From assembly GCA_903923395.1 (NCBI GenBank), contig CAIXXM010000162.1, positions 28,440 to 92,439 of the forward strand: 64,000 bases of DNA, given 5' to 3'. Made by a program: the position numbers and the translations under genes. Below are positions 35,917 to 43,766 of this stretch, in pieces. Each line of letters begins with the position of its first letter. Position 1 is the stretch's first letter. Below the pieces are notes generated by a model that was not told the DNA's origin, searched no databases, and saw nothing but the letters and a program-made list of their open reading frames with translations. The stretch is from an uncultured Acidobacteriia bacterium (GTDB taxonomy: Bacteria > Acidobacteriota > Terriglobia > Bryobacterales > Bryobacteraceae).

Positions 35917-36188
35917 TGGACCACTTCCGGGGTCAGTTCCACGACTTCCACAATTTCATCGAACGGCAGACGCGCGCGCTGATTGGCTTCGAGCACGGCT
36001 TCCCTCGTCGCAGCGTCGAAGTAGCAGTGCGTCTGCTCGGTTGCAGGCAGAAAAAAGCTGCGGACCCAGCGGACGCTTTCACCCTCCTGCGTCATCTCGG
36101 CACAGCAGGTCTTGGCGCGCGCGCCGGCGCTCATCAGCGCATCAGGGGTAATTCCGGGCAGGGTACGTTTGGCTACGAACAGGGGCAT
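35913..36188 (-). CDS. DUF4242 family protein
   Basis: The 91-aa product starts MPLFVAKRTLPGITPDALMS and shows the DUF4242 pattern, including CCAEM, VRWVRSFFLPATEQTHCYF and a C-terminal amphipathic stretch. Members are small ferredoxin-like-fold proteins, some reported to bind nickel; the role is unknown. AAGGAG 7 nt before the ATG at 36188 fixes the start. A much longer open frame to 36464 is rejected because it runs back over the neighbouring gene. It is coupled to the cupin gene and 25 nt after the regulator gene. Confidence 0.78.
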   Translation of the reverse strand: MPLFVAKRTLPGITPDALMSAGARAKTCCAEMTQEGESVRWVRSFFLPATEQTHCYFDAATREAVLEANQRARLPFDEIVEVVELTPEVVQ

Positions 36189-36213
36189 AAATGGACTCCT
36201 TCGATTCAAAAAC

Positions 36214-36831
36214 TCAGGGCATATCGGGAACCAGCGGTTCCAGAACTTTGTTGAGGTCATGGCGGCGGATGCGCAGGGAGCGTTCTCCTGCAATCCTTGC
36301 CGCCGGAAGTTTTCCACTCCGTATATAGGCGCGCAGAGTCTGGACGTGAATGCCCAAAGCCTCCGCCGCCTGTTCGGGAGTGAGAAAGTCATTGGTTTCG
36401 ACAGCCGGTTCTCCGGCGGGTACCGGAGGCTGTACCGAAGCTGCCGCGGCGCGCCAGGCAGCACTGTCGATACCGTAATCCTGCCGGAGTTCCATCATCA
36501 ACGGGCAGTCATGAGCTGTGAACGCGGCAAGCAAATGCTCCAAGCGTATGTCCGTGGCATGGTCCGCACGGGCGATGCGGGCGGCAAGATCGAAGACGGT
36601 CACGGCGTCGGCGGAGTAGGCCACTTTCGGCCCAGCACCGCGGGCGGGAGACTGCAGCCAATCTACGCCCAGCGGCTCCAGATCGATCGTCCAAGGGCCG
36701 AAGCGAACGATGCCGAAGCGCGAAAGCGACTGCAGGCAGCCGAGCAACAATTCCTCTGGACCCACCTCGGAGCGTCCACGGCGGCGGGCCAGTTGGATGG
36801 CGTAGGAGGTTGCTGTGGTGATCTCAATCAC
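36214..36831 (-). CDS. Clp N-terminal-like domain fused to excisionase-type helix-turn-helix
   Basis: The first 120 or so residues form two Clp_N-like repeats (SYAIQLARRRGRSEVGPEEL with LLGCL; IARADHATDIRLEHLLAAFT), the domain that in ClpA/ClpC recruits adaptors. The C-terminus is a MerR/excisionase-type DNA-binding helix-turn-helix (FLTPEQAAEALGIHVQTLRA, then YIRSGKLPAARIAG). I infer a transcription regulator. The start is uncertain: GTG at 36831 lies downstream of a strong promoter (36851-36879), whereas longer frames from 36873 or 36999 would begin at or before that promoter. It is first in a string of six or more leftward genes. Confidence 0.7.
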   Translation of the reverse strand: MIEITTATSYAIQLARRRGRSEVGPEELLLGCLQSLSRFGIVRFGPWTIDLEPLGVDWLQSPARGAGPKVAYSADAVTVFDLAARIARADHATDIRLEHLLAAFTAHDCPLMMELRQDYGIDSAAWRAAAASVQPPVPAGEPAVETNDFLTPEQAAEALGIHVQTLRAYIRSGKLPAARIAGERSLRIRRHDLNKVLEPLVPDMP

Positions 36832-36850
36832 TCTTAAACGCTCTTGGACA

Positions 36851-36879
36851 ACATTACGCTCTCTTTCGTTCACTGTCAA
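36851..36879 (-). promoter_or_regulatory. Near-consensus sigma-70 promoter
   Basis: On the minus strand TTGACA (36874-36879) is followed after exactly 17 nt by TAATGT (36851-36856). The predicted start of transcription is near 36844, just before the GTG at 36831. It would drive the Clp_N-HTH regulator and the genes after it. Confidence 0.65.
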
Positions 36880-36885
36880 GTAGAA

Positions 36886-37853
36886 AACTGACCGGGAAGC
36901 CGCCATCGTCGTGCAGGAGCAGTTGAAGCCCTTCCTGCTCGGGAAAGATCCGCTGGCCGGGGAAGCGATCTGGGTCAGATGTACCGCTCCAACCGGCACT
37001 CCCGCCCGGGCCTATTCCTGATGGCAATCAGTGCCGTGGACAATGCTCTGTGGGACCTTCGCGGCCGCTATTTTGAAACTGTTGTCTATCGGCTGCTCGG
37101 CAGGCCGACCCGTACCTCTGTCGAAGTCTATGGCAGTTATCCCGGGTACTCTCTGGGACACGACAACGTCAAAGGTCGCTGCCTTGCTTTGAAGGATGAA
37201 GGTTACCGGGCAAAGAAATGGTTTCTGGCTACTGGACCCGGCTCCGGACCCGAGGGCATGCGCAAGAATGTGGAGTTAGTCAAAACGCTGCGGGAAACAC
37301 CCGGCGATTCTACAGACCTGATGTTTGATGCCTACAGTGGCTGGGATGAAACCTACGCCATCGCCTGGGCCAAACAGGTGGAGCAATACCGGCCCCGGCG
37401 GATTGAGGAATCCGCGCACCCGGAAAAGATGGATAGCTTTGTCGCGCTCCGGAAAGCGGCATCAGTACCGGTGGCATCCGGCGAGCACTTTTATGGACGC
37501 TGGGAAGTGGAACGCTATCTACGGTCCGGCGCAGTTACCGTGGTGCAGGCAGACCCGGAATGGTGCGGCGGAATTTCCGAGTTAATCAAGATATGCACGG
37601 TGGCCTCCACTTATGACCCCATGTGATTCCGCACGGGCATGGTATCCATGCGGCCCTGCATGTCATCGCAAGCCAGTCGCCCATGACTTGCCCTCTGGCT
37701 GAGTATCTCATCCTCAAGATGCAGAGTTACGATCACTTCGAACTGCACCCGGGGCTGCCCGGGGCTGCCAGGATCGCCTTGCCCGACCGGCCGGGCTTCG
37801 GGATTGAGATGGATCAGGCAAAGGTGGAACGCAGCGCGCCTTTGCAATTGTGA
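36886..37853 (+). pseudogene. Enolase-superfamily (mandelate racemase/rhamnonate dehydratase-like) pseudogene
   Basis: Three reading frames together give one dehydratase-like protein. The first part (VVQEQLKPFLLGKDPLAGEA) shifts frame near 36970-36976 into QMYRSNRHSRPGLFLMAISA. The frame then shifts again at a C-run (37617-37620): DP is followed by a premature stop, while the next frame reads HVIPHGHGIHAALHVIASQS. Metal and catalytic residues of the superfamily are visible: FDAYSGWDE, RRIEESAHP, VASGEHFYG and the PHGHG histidine. The first 70-100 residues (capping domain) are missing and a TAG lies in frame at 36880. Two single-base losses plus a truncated start mark it as decayed; sequencing error could explain the frameshifts but not the missing start. 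Confidence 0.8.
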
Positions 37854-37907
37854 TCCACCGGCGTGTGCGATAGAATCCCCGCAATCCCTGTGAGAAAGAA
37901 GATTGCC

Positions 37908-40900
37908 ATGAAGCTACTTCCTGTTGTTACCGCCCTGCTGCTGGTGTGGACCCAAAGCCTGTTCGCGCAGGAGACGCGGGGCATGATTTTGGGCCACGTG
38001 ACTGACCCCAGCGGCGCCGCTCTGGCTCGTGCCAAAGTCACGGTGCGGGACATTGACACCAACGTGGTGACGGAACTGCTGACCAATGACGAAGGCCATT
38101 ACGAGGCACCTCTGCTGGTCGCCGGAAGCTATCAGGTGGGCGTGGAGGCCAAGGGTTTCCGCAAGGCCCTCCGCAACGGGATTGCGCTTGGCGCGGGCAT
38201 GCATTTGGAAGTCGATTTGAAGCTGGAAATCGGCGGGGTTTCTGATGCGGTCACGGTCAGTTCCGATCCTCCGCTCATCGATAGCGACACTCTCACGTCC
38301 GGGATACTGATTGACTCCAAGACCATCATGAATTCCCCCTTTCCGGGCGACAACGTGATGGTGCTGGCCTCTTTGACGCCCGGCGTGCAAACGACAAATA
38401 CGATCTCGGATTACTCCGTTCGGTTGCACAGCGGCGGACCGGGCAACGTCAGCGTCAACGGTGGTGTTGGTGGAAATGAATATACGATTGATGGCGTGTC
38501 GAACCAGGCCGGCCGGGGTACGGCGTTTAATCCGGCTTCGGAACTGGTACAGGCAGTGCGCGTGGAGAGTTCCGGCTTCGATGCTTCGCTGGGACACAGC
38601 ACAGGAATGAATATCGCAGTCATGACGCGCTCCGGCACGAATGACTATCATGGCGCGTTGCGGGAGTCCTATGATCAGGCCAGTTGGGCGGCCCTCGACT
38701 TCTTCACCAAGCAGGCTTACTATACCAGGATCGCGGCGGCGAGGGCGGCAGGCAATACGACCCTCGCCAACTCCATTGCCTCCAGCCCGGCGTTGACACC
38801 CTTCCACCACAACCAATACGCGGGCACGATCGGCGGGCCGGTTGTAATTCCCAAGGTGTTCAACGGTAAGAATAAGTTGTTCTTCTTCTTCGGCTATGCC
38901 GGTTTCAAGATCAATGAATACCGGCAGTCTTACGCGGCGTTCCCCACGGCGGGCATGCGGCAGGGCGATTTCTCCGCACTGTTGGGCATCAATACTTCCA
39001 ACTACCAGGTCTATGATCCCTACAGCACCGCGCCGGACCCCACGCGTGCAGGCCACGTGGTACGTACGCCCTTCGCCGGAAATGTAGTGCCGCAGTCCCG
39101 CATCATCAATCCGGTATATAAGTTCTACTCCAGCTTTCTGCCGCTGCCTAACACTTACCCGACCGTTGCCACGCAACAACCGAACCAGGACTTTACGGCG
39201 TATAGTTCGCCTTATACGGAACTTTATAACTCTTACACCAACCGCTACGATTACAATCTGAACTCCAACAACCGCATCATGGCGCGTTGGAGTTGGAATC
39301 AGTGGAAGAATTCCAACCCCACCTGGCAGTTCTATGCACCTTCGAACGCCAATATCTGGCAGGGCAGCGGGCAGTATCGCCACAATGTTGGCGCAGGTGT
39401 GGACTGGGTACATAACTTCGGTTCGAAGACCCTGCTCGATGTAACCGTGGGTTCTGATGTCTACTTCACGAACAGTGTTGACCCGGGGTTCGAAGCCACA
39501 TCCCCATCGTCCGTCGGCTTTCCGGCCTATCTGGATACAAAGACTTCGAGCGCGCCATTACTGCCATCCATCAGTTGGAGCGGCTGGACGGGCTTCTCCC
39601 CTGCCATTGCGCCGGGGATCACGAAGGACCGTGTTCTCTCCGTCAAGGCCGATGTCTCCCATCAAACCGAAAAGCACACCATCAAGACGGGCATTGAGTT
39701 TCGCGGACAATATTTCTCAGGCTTTACACCGGGGAACAATGCTGGCTCCTTTGCCTTCGACAGCACTTATACGCAGCGGACGGACGATGGCTACCAATCG
39801 GCGGGAACAGGTGCTTATGGCGGTTCGTGGGCCGCTTTCATGATGGGCCTGCCCACCACCACCTCTGCTGACACCAATGCCAGTTCAGCCGCCTACGATT
39901 CCTTCATCGGGATGTATGTGCAGGATAACTGGCGAGTCTCCCCCCGGCTGAGTTTGAACTTCGGCCTGCGCCTCGATTATGAGTTCGGCGGCACGGAGCG
40001 CTATAACCGCCTGGTGGGACAATTTGATCCGACACTGAGCCTGCCGATCAGCGCCGCAGCGCAGGCTGCCTATGCGAAGATCGCGATTCCGGAAGTCCCG
40101 GCGTCCAGCTTCAGCGTGCTGGGCGGTGCCACTTATCCGGGCGTGAACGGAGCGCCGCGCGCGGTGTGGAATAACTCCGCCAACTGGCAGCCAAGGCTTG
40201 CTGCGGCTTATCAATTGAACAGCAAGACGGTGCTGCGTGCCGGCGCGGGCATTTACTTCGATACCCGCAACGTGCAGACCGAGACACTCAACCAGTTGGG
40301 CTACAGTTGGGCCACCACCACCACTTTGACGAATAACTTCGGGCAAACCTGGCTGGTGGGCAATCCCGCGGCAGGTATTTCCCCCATGACCGACCCTTTC
40401 CCCGTTCTCGCGAATGGACAGAGATTCCAAACACCGCCGGGCAATACCCTGGGCGCGATGGCACCGGTCGGCAAAGGCTTCACATTCTCACCGTATGACC
40501 GCCCGCATGCCCGCCAGTACCGCTGGCGGATGGATATGCAGCGGCAGTTAGGCGGTGCCACCACAATCAATGTGGGCTACAGCGGATCTTACTCGGACCA
40601 TATTTCCCTGAACCAGAGTCTTTCTGCGGTTCCTGCACAGTACTGGTCCTTCGATAACTCCCGCAACAATACGGTGGCGAATAACTGGAACACGAACCTG
40701 ACGAATCCGTTTAACATCTCGAATTTCAGCGGACTGCAGAGTTCCAACCCCTTGCTCTACCAGTACATGTCCACGAACTCCTTCTTCACGTCCAGCACCA
40801 TCCGCAAGAGCGTGATCTGGGCACCCTTCCCGCAAATGAATGGGTTGACGGAAAGTGTGCCTCTGGGGCGTTCGAAGACGGAGCAGATTGATATTACCGC

Positions 40901-41585
40901 GACACGGCGCTTCTCCCGCGGGGTAAACCTCAACGCTTCCTTCACGCGCCTGTGGAACTGGGCAGCGGACTATTTTCCGAATACCTTCGACACCTCCCCG
41001 GCCTTCGAACCCAGCAACCTGGGGCGGCCCTTCCGGCTGACCAGTTCGGCAGTGATCGAACTGCCCTTCGGACAGGGACGCAAGTATCTCAACCACGGCA
41101 TTCCGGCGTGGGTCGCGGGCGGTTTCCAACTCAGTATTCTGCAGGAGTATCAACCCGGCGCACTGGTGGCCTTCAATTCCACCAGTTACTACAGCGGCAG
41201 CAACCTGCAGGATATCTGCAACACTGGCCCACACACACTCGCGGAATGGTTCAATACCGCGAACTTTGTCACCAACCCAACGCTGGTGTCGACCACGGGG
41301 CAGGCGCGCACCTTCCCGAATTACATTAGTGGATACGGCGGTTGCCGGGGCGACTCCCTGAAGCGCGCCAATGCCAGTCTGGCCCGCGATCTGAAGATCA
41401 GGGAACGGCTCACGCTGCAACTCCGCTGGGACGTCTATAACATCACGAATCATTCGCAGTTTGCGACACCCAACACCAGCCCCTCGGCGACGAACTTCGG
41501 CCAGGTCACCGCAACAGTCGCGGGCGGCGGCGGCCAACCCACAACGAACCGTTCGATGCGGGTGATGGCCAGAATTGTTTTCTGA
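37908..41585 (+). CDS. Oar-like TonB-dependent receptor with carboxypeptidase-regulatory domain
   Basis: The outer-membrane transporter has a signal peptide (MKLLPVVTALLLVWTQSLFA). A CnaB-like domain follows at about 26-115 (GMILGHVTDPSGAALARAKV), then a plug (SLTPGVQTT, VNGGVGGNEYTIDGVSNQAG, with GTNDYHGALRESY typical of Oar-like receptors) and a long beta-barrel ending in RVMARIVF with terminal Phe. The 1225-aa length is normal for this acidobacterial group. The ATG at 37908 starts the signal peptide; an earlier in-frame ATG (37863) adds 15 unlikely residues. Substrate unknown; proximity to glycan enzymes suggests oligosaccharides. It requires TonB/ExbBD from elsewhere. Confidence 0.92.
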   Translation: MKLLPVVTALLLVWTQSLFAQETRGMILGHVTDPSGAALARAKVTVRDIDTNVVTELLTNDEGHYEAPLLVAGSYQVGVEAKGFRKALRNGIALGAGMHLEVDLKLEIGGVSDAVTVSSDPPLIDSDTLTSGILIDSKTIMNSPFPGDNVMVLASLTPGVQTTNTISDYSVRLHSGGPGNVSVNGGVGGNEYTIDGVSNQAGRGTAFNPASELVQAVRVESSGFDASLGHSTGMNIAVMTRSGTNDYHGALRESYDQASWAALDFFTKQAYYTRIAAARAAGNTTLANSIASSPALTPFHHNQYAGTIGGPVVIPKVFNGKNKLFFFFGYAGFKINEYRQSYAAFPTAGMRQGDFSALLGINTSNYQVYDPYSTAPDPTRAGHVVRTPFAGNVVPQSRIINPVYKFYSSFLPLPNTYPTVATQQPNQDFTAYSSPYTELYNSYTNRYDYNLNSNNRIMARWSWNQWKNSNPTWQFYAPSNANIWQGSGQYRHNVGAGVDWVHNFGSKTLLDVTVGSDVYFTNSVDPGFEATSPSSVGFPAYLDTKTSSAPLLPSISWSGWTGFSPAIAPGITKDRVLSVKADVSHQTEKHTIKTGIEFRGQYFSGFTPGNNAGSFAFDSTYTQRTDDGYQSAGTGAYGGSWAAFMMGLPTTTSADTNASSAAYDSFIGMYVQDNWRVSPRLSLNFGLRLDYEFGGTERYNRLVGQFDPTLSLPISAAAQAAYAKIAIPEVPASSFSVLGGATYPGVNGAPRAVWNNSANWQPRLAAAYQLNSKTVLRAGAGIYFDTRNVQTETLNQLGYSWATTTTLTNNFGQTWLVGNPAAGISPMTDPFPVLANGQRFQTPPGNTLGAMAPVGKGFTFSPYDRPHARQYRWRMDMQRQLGGATTINVGYSGSYSDHISLNQSLSAVPAQYWSFDNSRNNTVANNWNTNLTNPFNISNFSGLQSSNPLLYQYMSTNSFFTSSTIRKSVIWAPFPQMNGLTESVPLGRSKTEQIDITATRRFSRGVNLNASFTRLWNWAADYFPNTFDTSPAFEPSNLGRPFRLTSSAVIELPFGQGRKYLNHGIPAWVAGGFQLSILQEYQPGALVAFNSTSYYSGSNLQDICNTGPHTLAEWFNTANFVTNPTLVSTTGQARTFPNYISGYGGCRGDSLKRANASLARDLKIRERLTLQLRWDVYNITNHSQFATPNTSPSATNFGQVTATVAGGGGQPTTNRSMRVMARIVF

Positions 41586-41674
41586 GGAACTCGCGCAAAA
41601 CGGAGTGCGGTGCGACGCTGTTTCTCAACTTCTGATGGTGCGCGCAGCACCCTTTGCACTTTTGACGCTCCGAC

Positions 41675-42733
41675 TCAAAGCGCGTCGATGACGGCAGCTG
41701 TAACTTCGGCGGTAGTAGACGTACCGCCGAGGTCCGGCGTGCGGACCGTTGAGGCAGTTACTTTCTCAATCGCCTGCATCAGCCGCCAGGCCCCATCGAT
41801 TTCACCTAAGTGCTCCAGCATCATCACGGCGGTCCAGAAGCTGCCAATGGGGTTGGCAATTCCCTTCCCCATGATGTCGAAAGCGGAACCATGAATCGGT
41901 TCAAACATCGAAGGGAATTTGCCCGGGGGATTGATGTTCGCCGTGGGGGCAATGCCCATGGAACCTGCAAGCGCTGCTGCGAGGTCCGTCAAGATATCCG
42001 CGTGGAGGTTGGTCGCCACCATCGTATCCAGGGACTGCGGCTTGAGCACCATCCGCGTTGTGGCGGCATCCACCAGCATCTTATCAACGGTCACATCCGG
42101 ATAATCCCGGGCGACCTCCGCCGCGATCTCATCCCACAACACCAGCCCGTGCCGCTGCGCATTGGACTTTGTGATCACCGTGAGCAGTTTGCGGGGCCGC
42201 GACTGTGCGACTTCGAACGCATAGTGCATGATCCGCGTCACGCCAGCCCGTGTAAAAATGGCCGTTTCCGTGGCGATCTCTTCGGGGTGGCCCGTGTGCG
42301 CGCGCCCGCCATGACCCGAGTATTCACCTTCACTGTTTTCACGAATGATCACCCAGTCAAAACTGTCTGGCTCAACGCCGCGCAAAGGTGAGGTGATGCC
42401 GGGCAGAACGCGCGTGGGCCGCACATTCGCATACTGGTCAAAGCCCTGGCAAATGGCGAGCCGAAGACCCCAGAGACTGATGTGATCCGGGACTGTGGGG
42501 TGGCCCACGGAACCAAAGTAGATCGCCTGAAAGTTGCGGAGAGCACCCAGTCCACCGAGCGGGATGTAGCTGCCGGTCTGTTGGTAGAACTCAGAGCCCC
42601 AGGGGAAGGTTTCAATGTGCAGTTGGAAGCCGCCGGACTTCCGCTGCAGTGCCTCCAAAACCTCAACACCGGCAGGAATCACTTCCTGTCCAATGCCATC
42701 ACCGGGGATGGCCGCAATCTTGTATTCGCGCAT
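41675..42733 (-). CDS. Tartrate dehydrogenase/decarboxylase-like isocitrate/isopropylmalate dehydrogenase family enzyme
   Basis: This NAD-dependent beta-decarboxylating dehydrogenase has AAIPGDGIGQEVIPAG at the N-terminus, WGLRLAICQGFDQYANVRP (the region that separates tartrate/malate dehydrogenases from LeuB), VIIRENSEGEYSG, and FEPIHGSAFDIMGKGIANPI. The reaction is oxidation and decarboxylation of tartrate or D-malate. Which substrate cannot be told. The ATG at 42733 gives 352 aa, usual for the family. It diverges from the propeller glycosidase-like gene by 50 nt. Its 3' end converges on the receptor gene; a weak hairpin, GGTGC-gcgca-GCACC, lies between (about 41637-41651). Confidence 0.87.
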   Translation of the reverse strand: MREYKIAAIPGDGIGQEVIPAGVEVLEALQRKSGGFQLHIETFPWGSEFYQQTGSYIPLGGLGALRNFQAIYFGSVGHPTVPDHISLWGLRLAICQGFDQYANVRPTRVLPGITSPLRGVEPDSFDWVIIRENSEGEYSGHGGRAHTGHPEEIATETAIFTRAGVTRIMHYAFEVAQSRPRKLLTVITKSNAQRHGLVLWDEIAAEVARDYPDVTVDKMLVDAATTRMVLKPQSLDTMVATNLHADILTDLAAALAGSMGIAPTANINPPGKFPSMFEPIHGSAFDIMGKGIANPIGSFWTAVMMLEHLGEIDGAWRLMQAIEKVTASTVRTPDLGGTSTTAEVTAAVIDAL

Positions 42734-42783
42734 AACATTCCTATCGTGACACGACACATGTGCGCTTGGGATACTGTGGGGTT

Positions 42784-43764
42784 ATGACGCGCAGAACAAT
42801 CCTCCAGGCCGGACTGGCAGCACCGCTGCTCCATGGTCAGACAACCAGGCAACCCGCGATGCTTTGGGGCGATACCTCCCGGCTGGGCAGGCCGTTTGCC
42901 AAGGACCCTTCCGTAATCCGCTTCGGGGGCAGGTATCTGCTGTATTACTCCATGCCGGGCGCGCTGGGTTCGGGCGGCTCAATGAATGGCTGGGCGGTGG
43001 GCATCGCCGAAAGCCGCAATTTGCGGGACTGGAAGAAGATCGGCGAAGTGCTGCCGGGCGGTGATTATGACGCCAAGGGGATCGCTGCGCCCTGCGCCAA
43101 AGTGGTGGAGGGCAAGGTGCATCTCTTCTATCAGACTTATGGCAACGGGGCGAAGGATTCGATCTGCCATGCGGTATCCAGCGATGGTTTGGTGTTTGAC
43201 CGTAATCCCACCAACCCGGTATTTAAAGCCGAAGGCGACTGGACTGCGGGGCGCGTGATTGATGCGGAGTTAGTCCGGTTCAAAGACAAGTGGTTCATGT
43301 ACGGTGCCACACGCGACCCGAAGATGAAGATACAAATGCTGGTCGCAGGCTGGTCCACCACCGGCTTCAACCGCAACGATTGGACTTTCTACAAGGAAGG
43401 GACGATCCTCAAGCCGGAACTGCCCTGGGAAGGCGAGTGCTGTGAAGCGCCCGCGGCTGTGGTTAGGGAGGGCACGCTCTATCTTTTTTATGCCGGTGCT
43501 TATAACAATGCCCCGCAACAGATCGGCTGCGCGAAGAGTACGGACGGCATCCATTTCACGCGCCTGTTTCAAGAGCCTTTGTTGCGGGCGGGCAAACCGG
43601 GAGAGTGGAACTCTTCGGAATCCGGACATCCCGGCACATTTGTAGATGATGACGGGCAGACTTATCTCTTCTATCAGGGCAATCCGGACAAGGGCAAGAC
43701 CTGGCTGCTTTCCTTTGTCAAGATTGGCTGGAAGAATGGTATTCCGTTCGTGATGGAAAGTTAG
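42784..43764 (+). CDS. Exported five-bladed beta-propeller glycosidase-like protein
   Basis: The Tat-like leader (MTRRTILQAGLAAPLL) is followed by repeated propeller blades with conserved acidic positions: AKDPSVIRFGGRYLLYYS, VIDAELVRFKDKWFMYGAT and ECCEAPAAVVREGTLYLFYA. This pattern is shared by GH43, GH32 and GH130-type enzymes. The aspartate of KDPSV and the glutamate of ECCEAP are reasonable catalytic candidates. No family number is given because the sequence does not decide it. A second, unrecognised gene starts 2 nt after the stop. Confidence 0.75.
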   Translation: MTRRTILQAGLAAPLLHGQTTRQPAMLWGDTSRLGRPFAKDPSVIRFGGRYLLYYSMPGALGSGGSMNGWAVGIAESRNLRDWKKIGEVLPGGDYDAKGIAAPCAKVVEGKVHLFYQTYGNGAKDSICHAVSSDGLVFDRNPTNPVFKAEGDWTAGRVIDAELVRFKDKWFMYGATRDPKMKIQMLVAGWSTTGFNRNDWTFYKEGTILKPELPWEGECCEAPAAVVREGTLYLFYAGAYNNAPQQIGCAKSTDGIHFTRLFQEPLLRAGKPGEWNSSESGHPGTFVDDDGQTYLFYQGNPDKGKTWLLSFVKIGWKNGIPFVMES

Positions 43765-43766
43765 TT

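Noticed and set aside
35913..36464. A longer (183 aa) form of the DUF4242 gene
   Set aside because: The extra N-terminal part is shadow of the Clp_N-HTH gene; the AAGGAG before 36188 marks the real start.
41637..41651. Weak hairpin GGTGC-gcgca-GCACC between the TonB receptor and the dehydrogenase genes
   Set aside because: Only a 5-bp stem and no clear T-run, so it is not called as a terminator.
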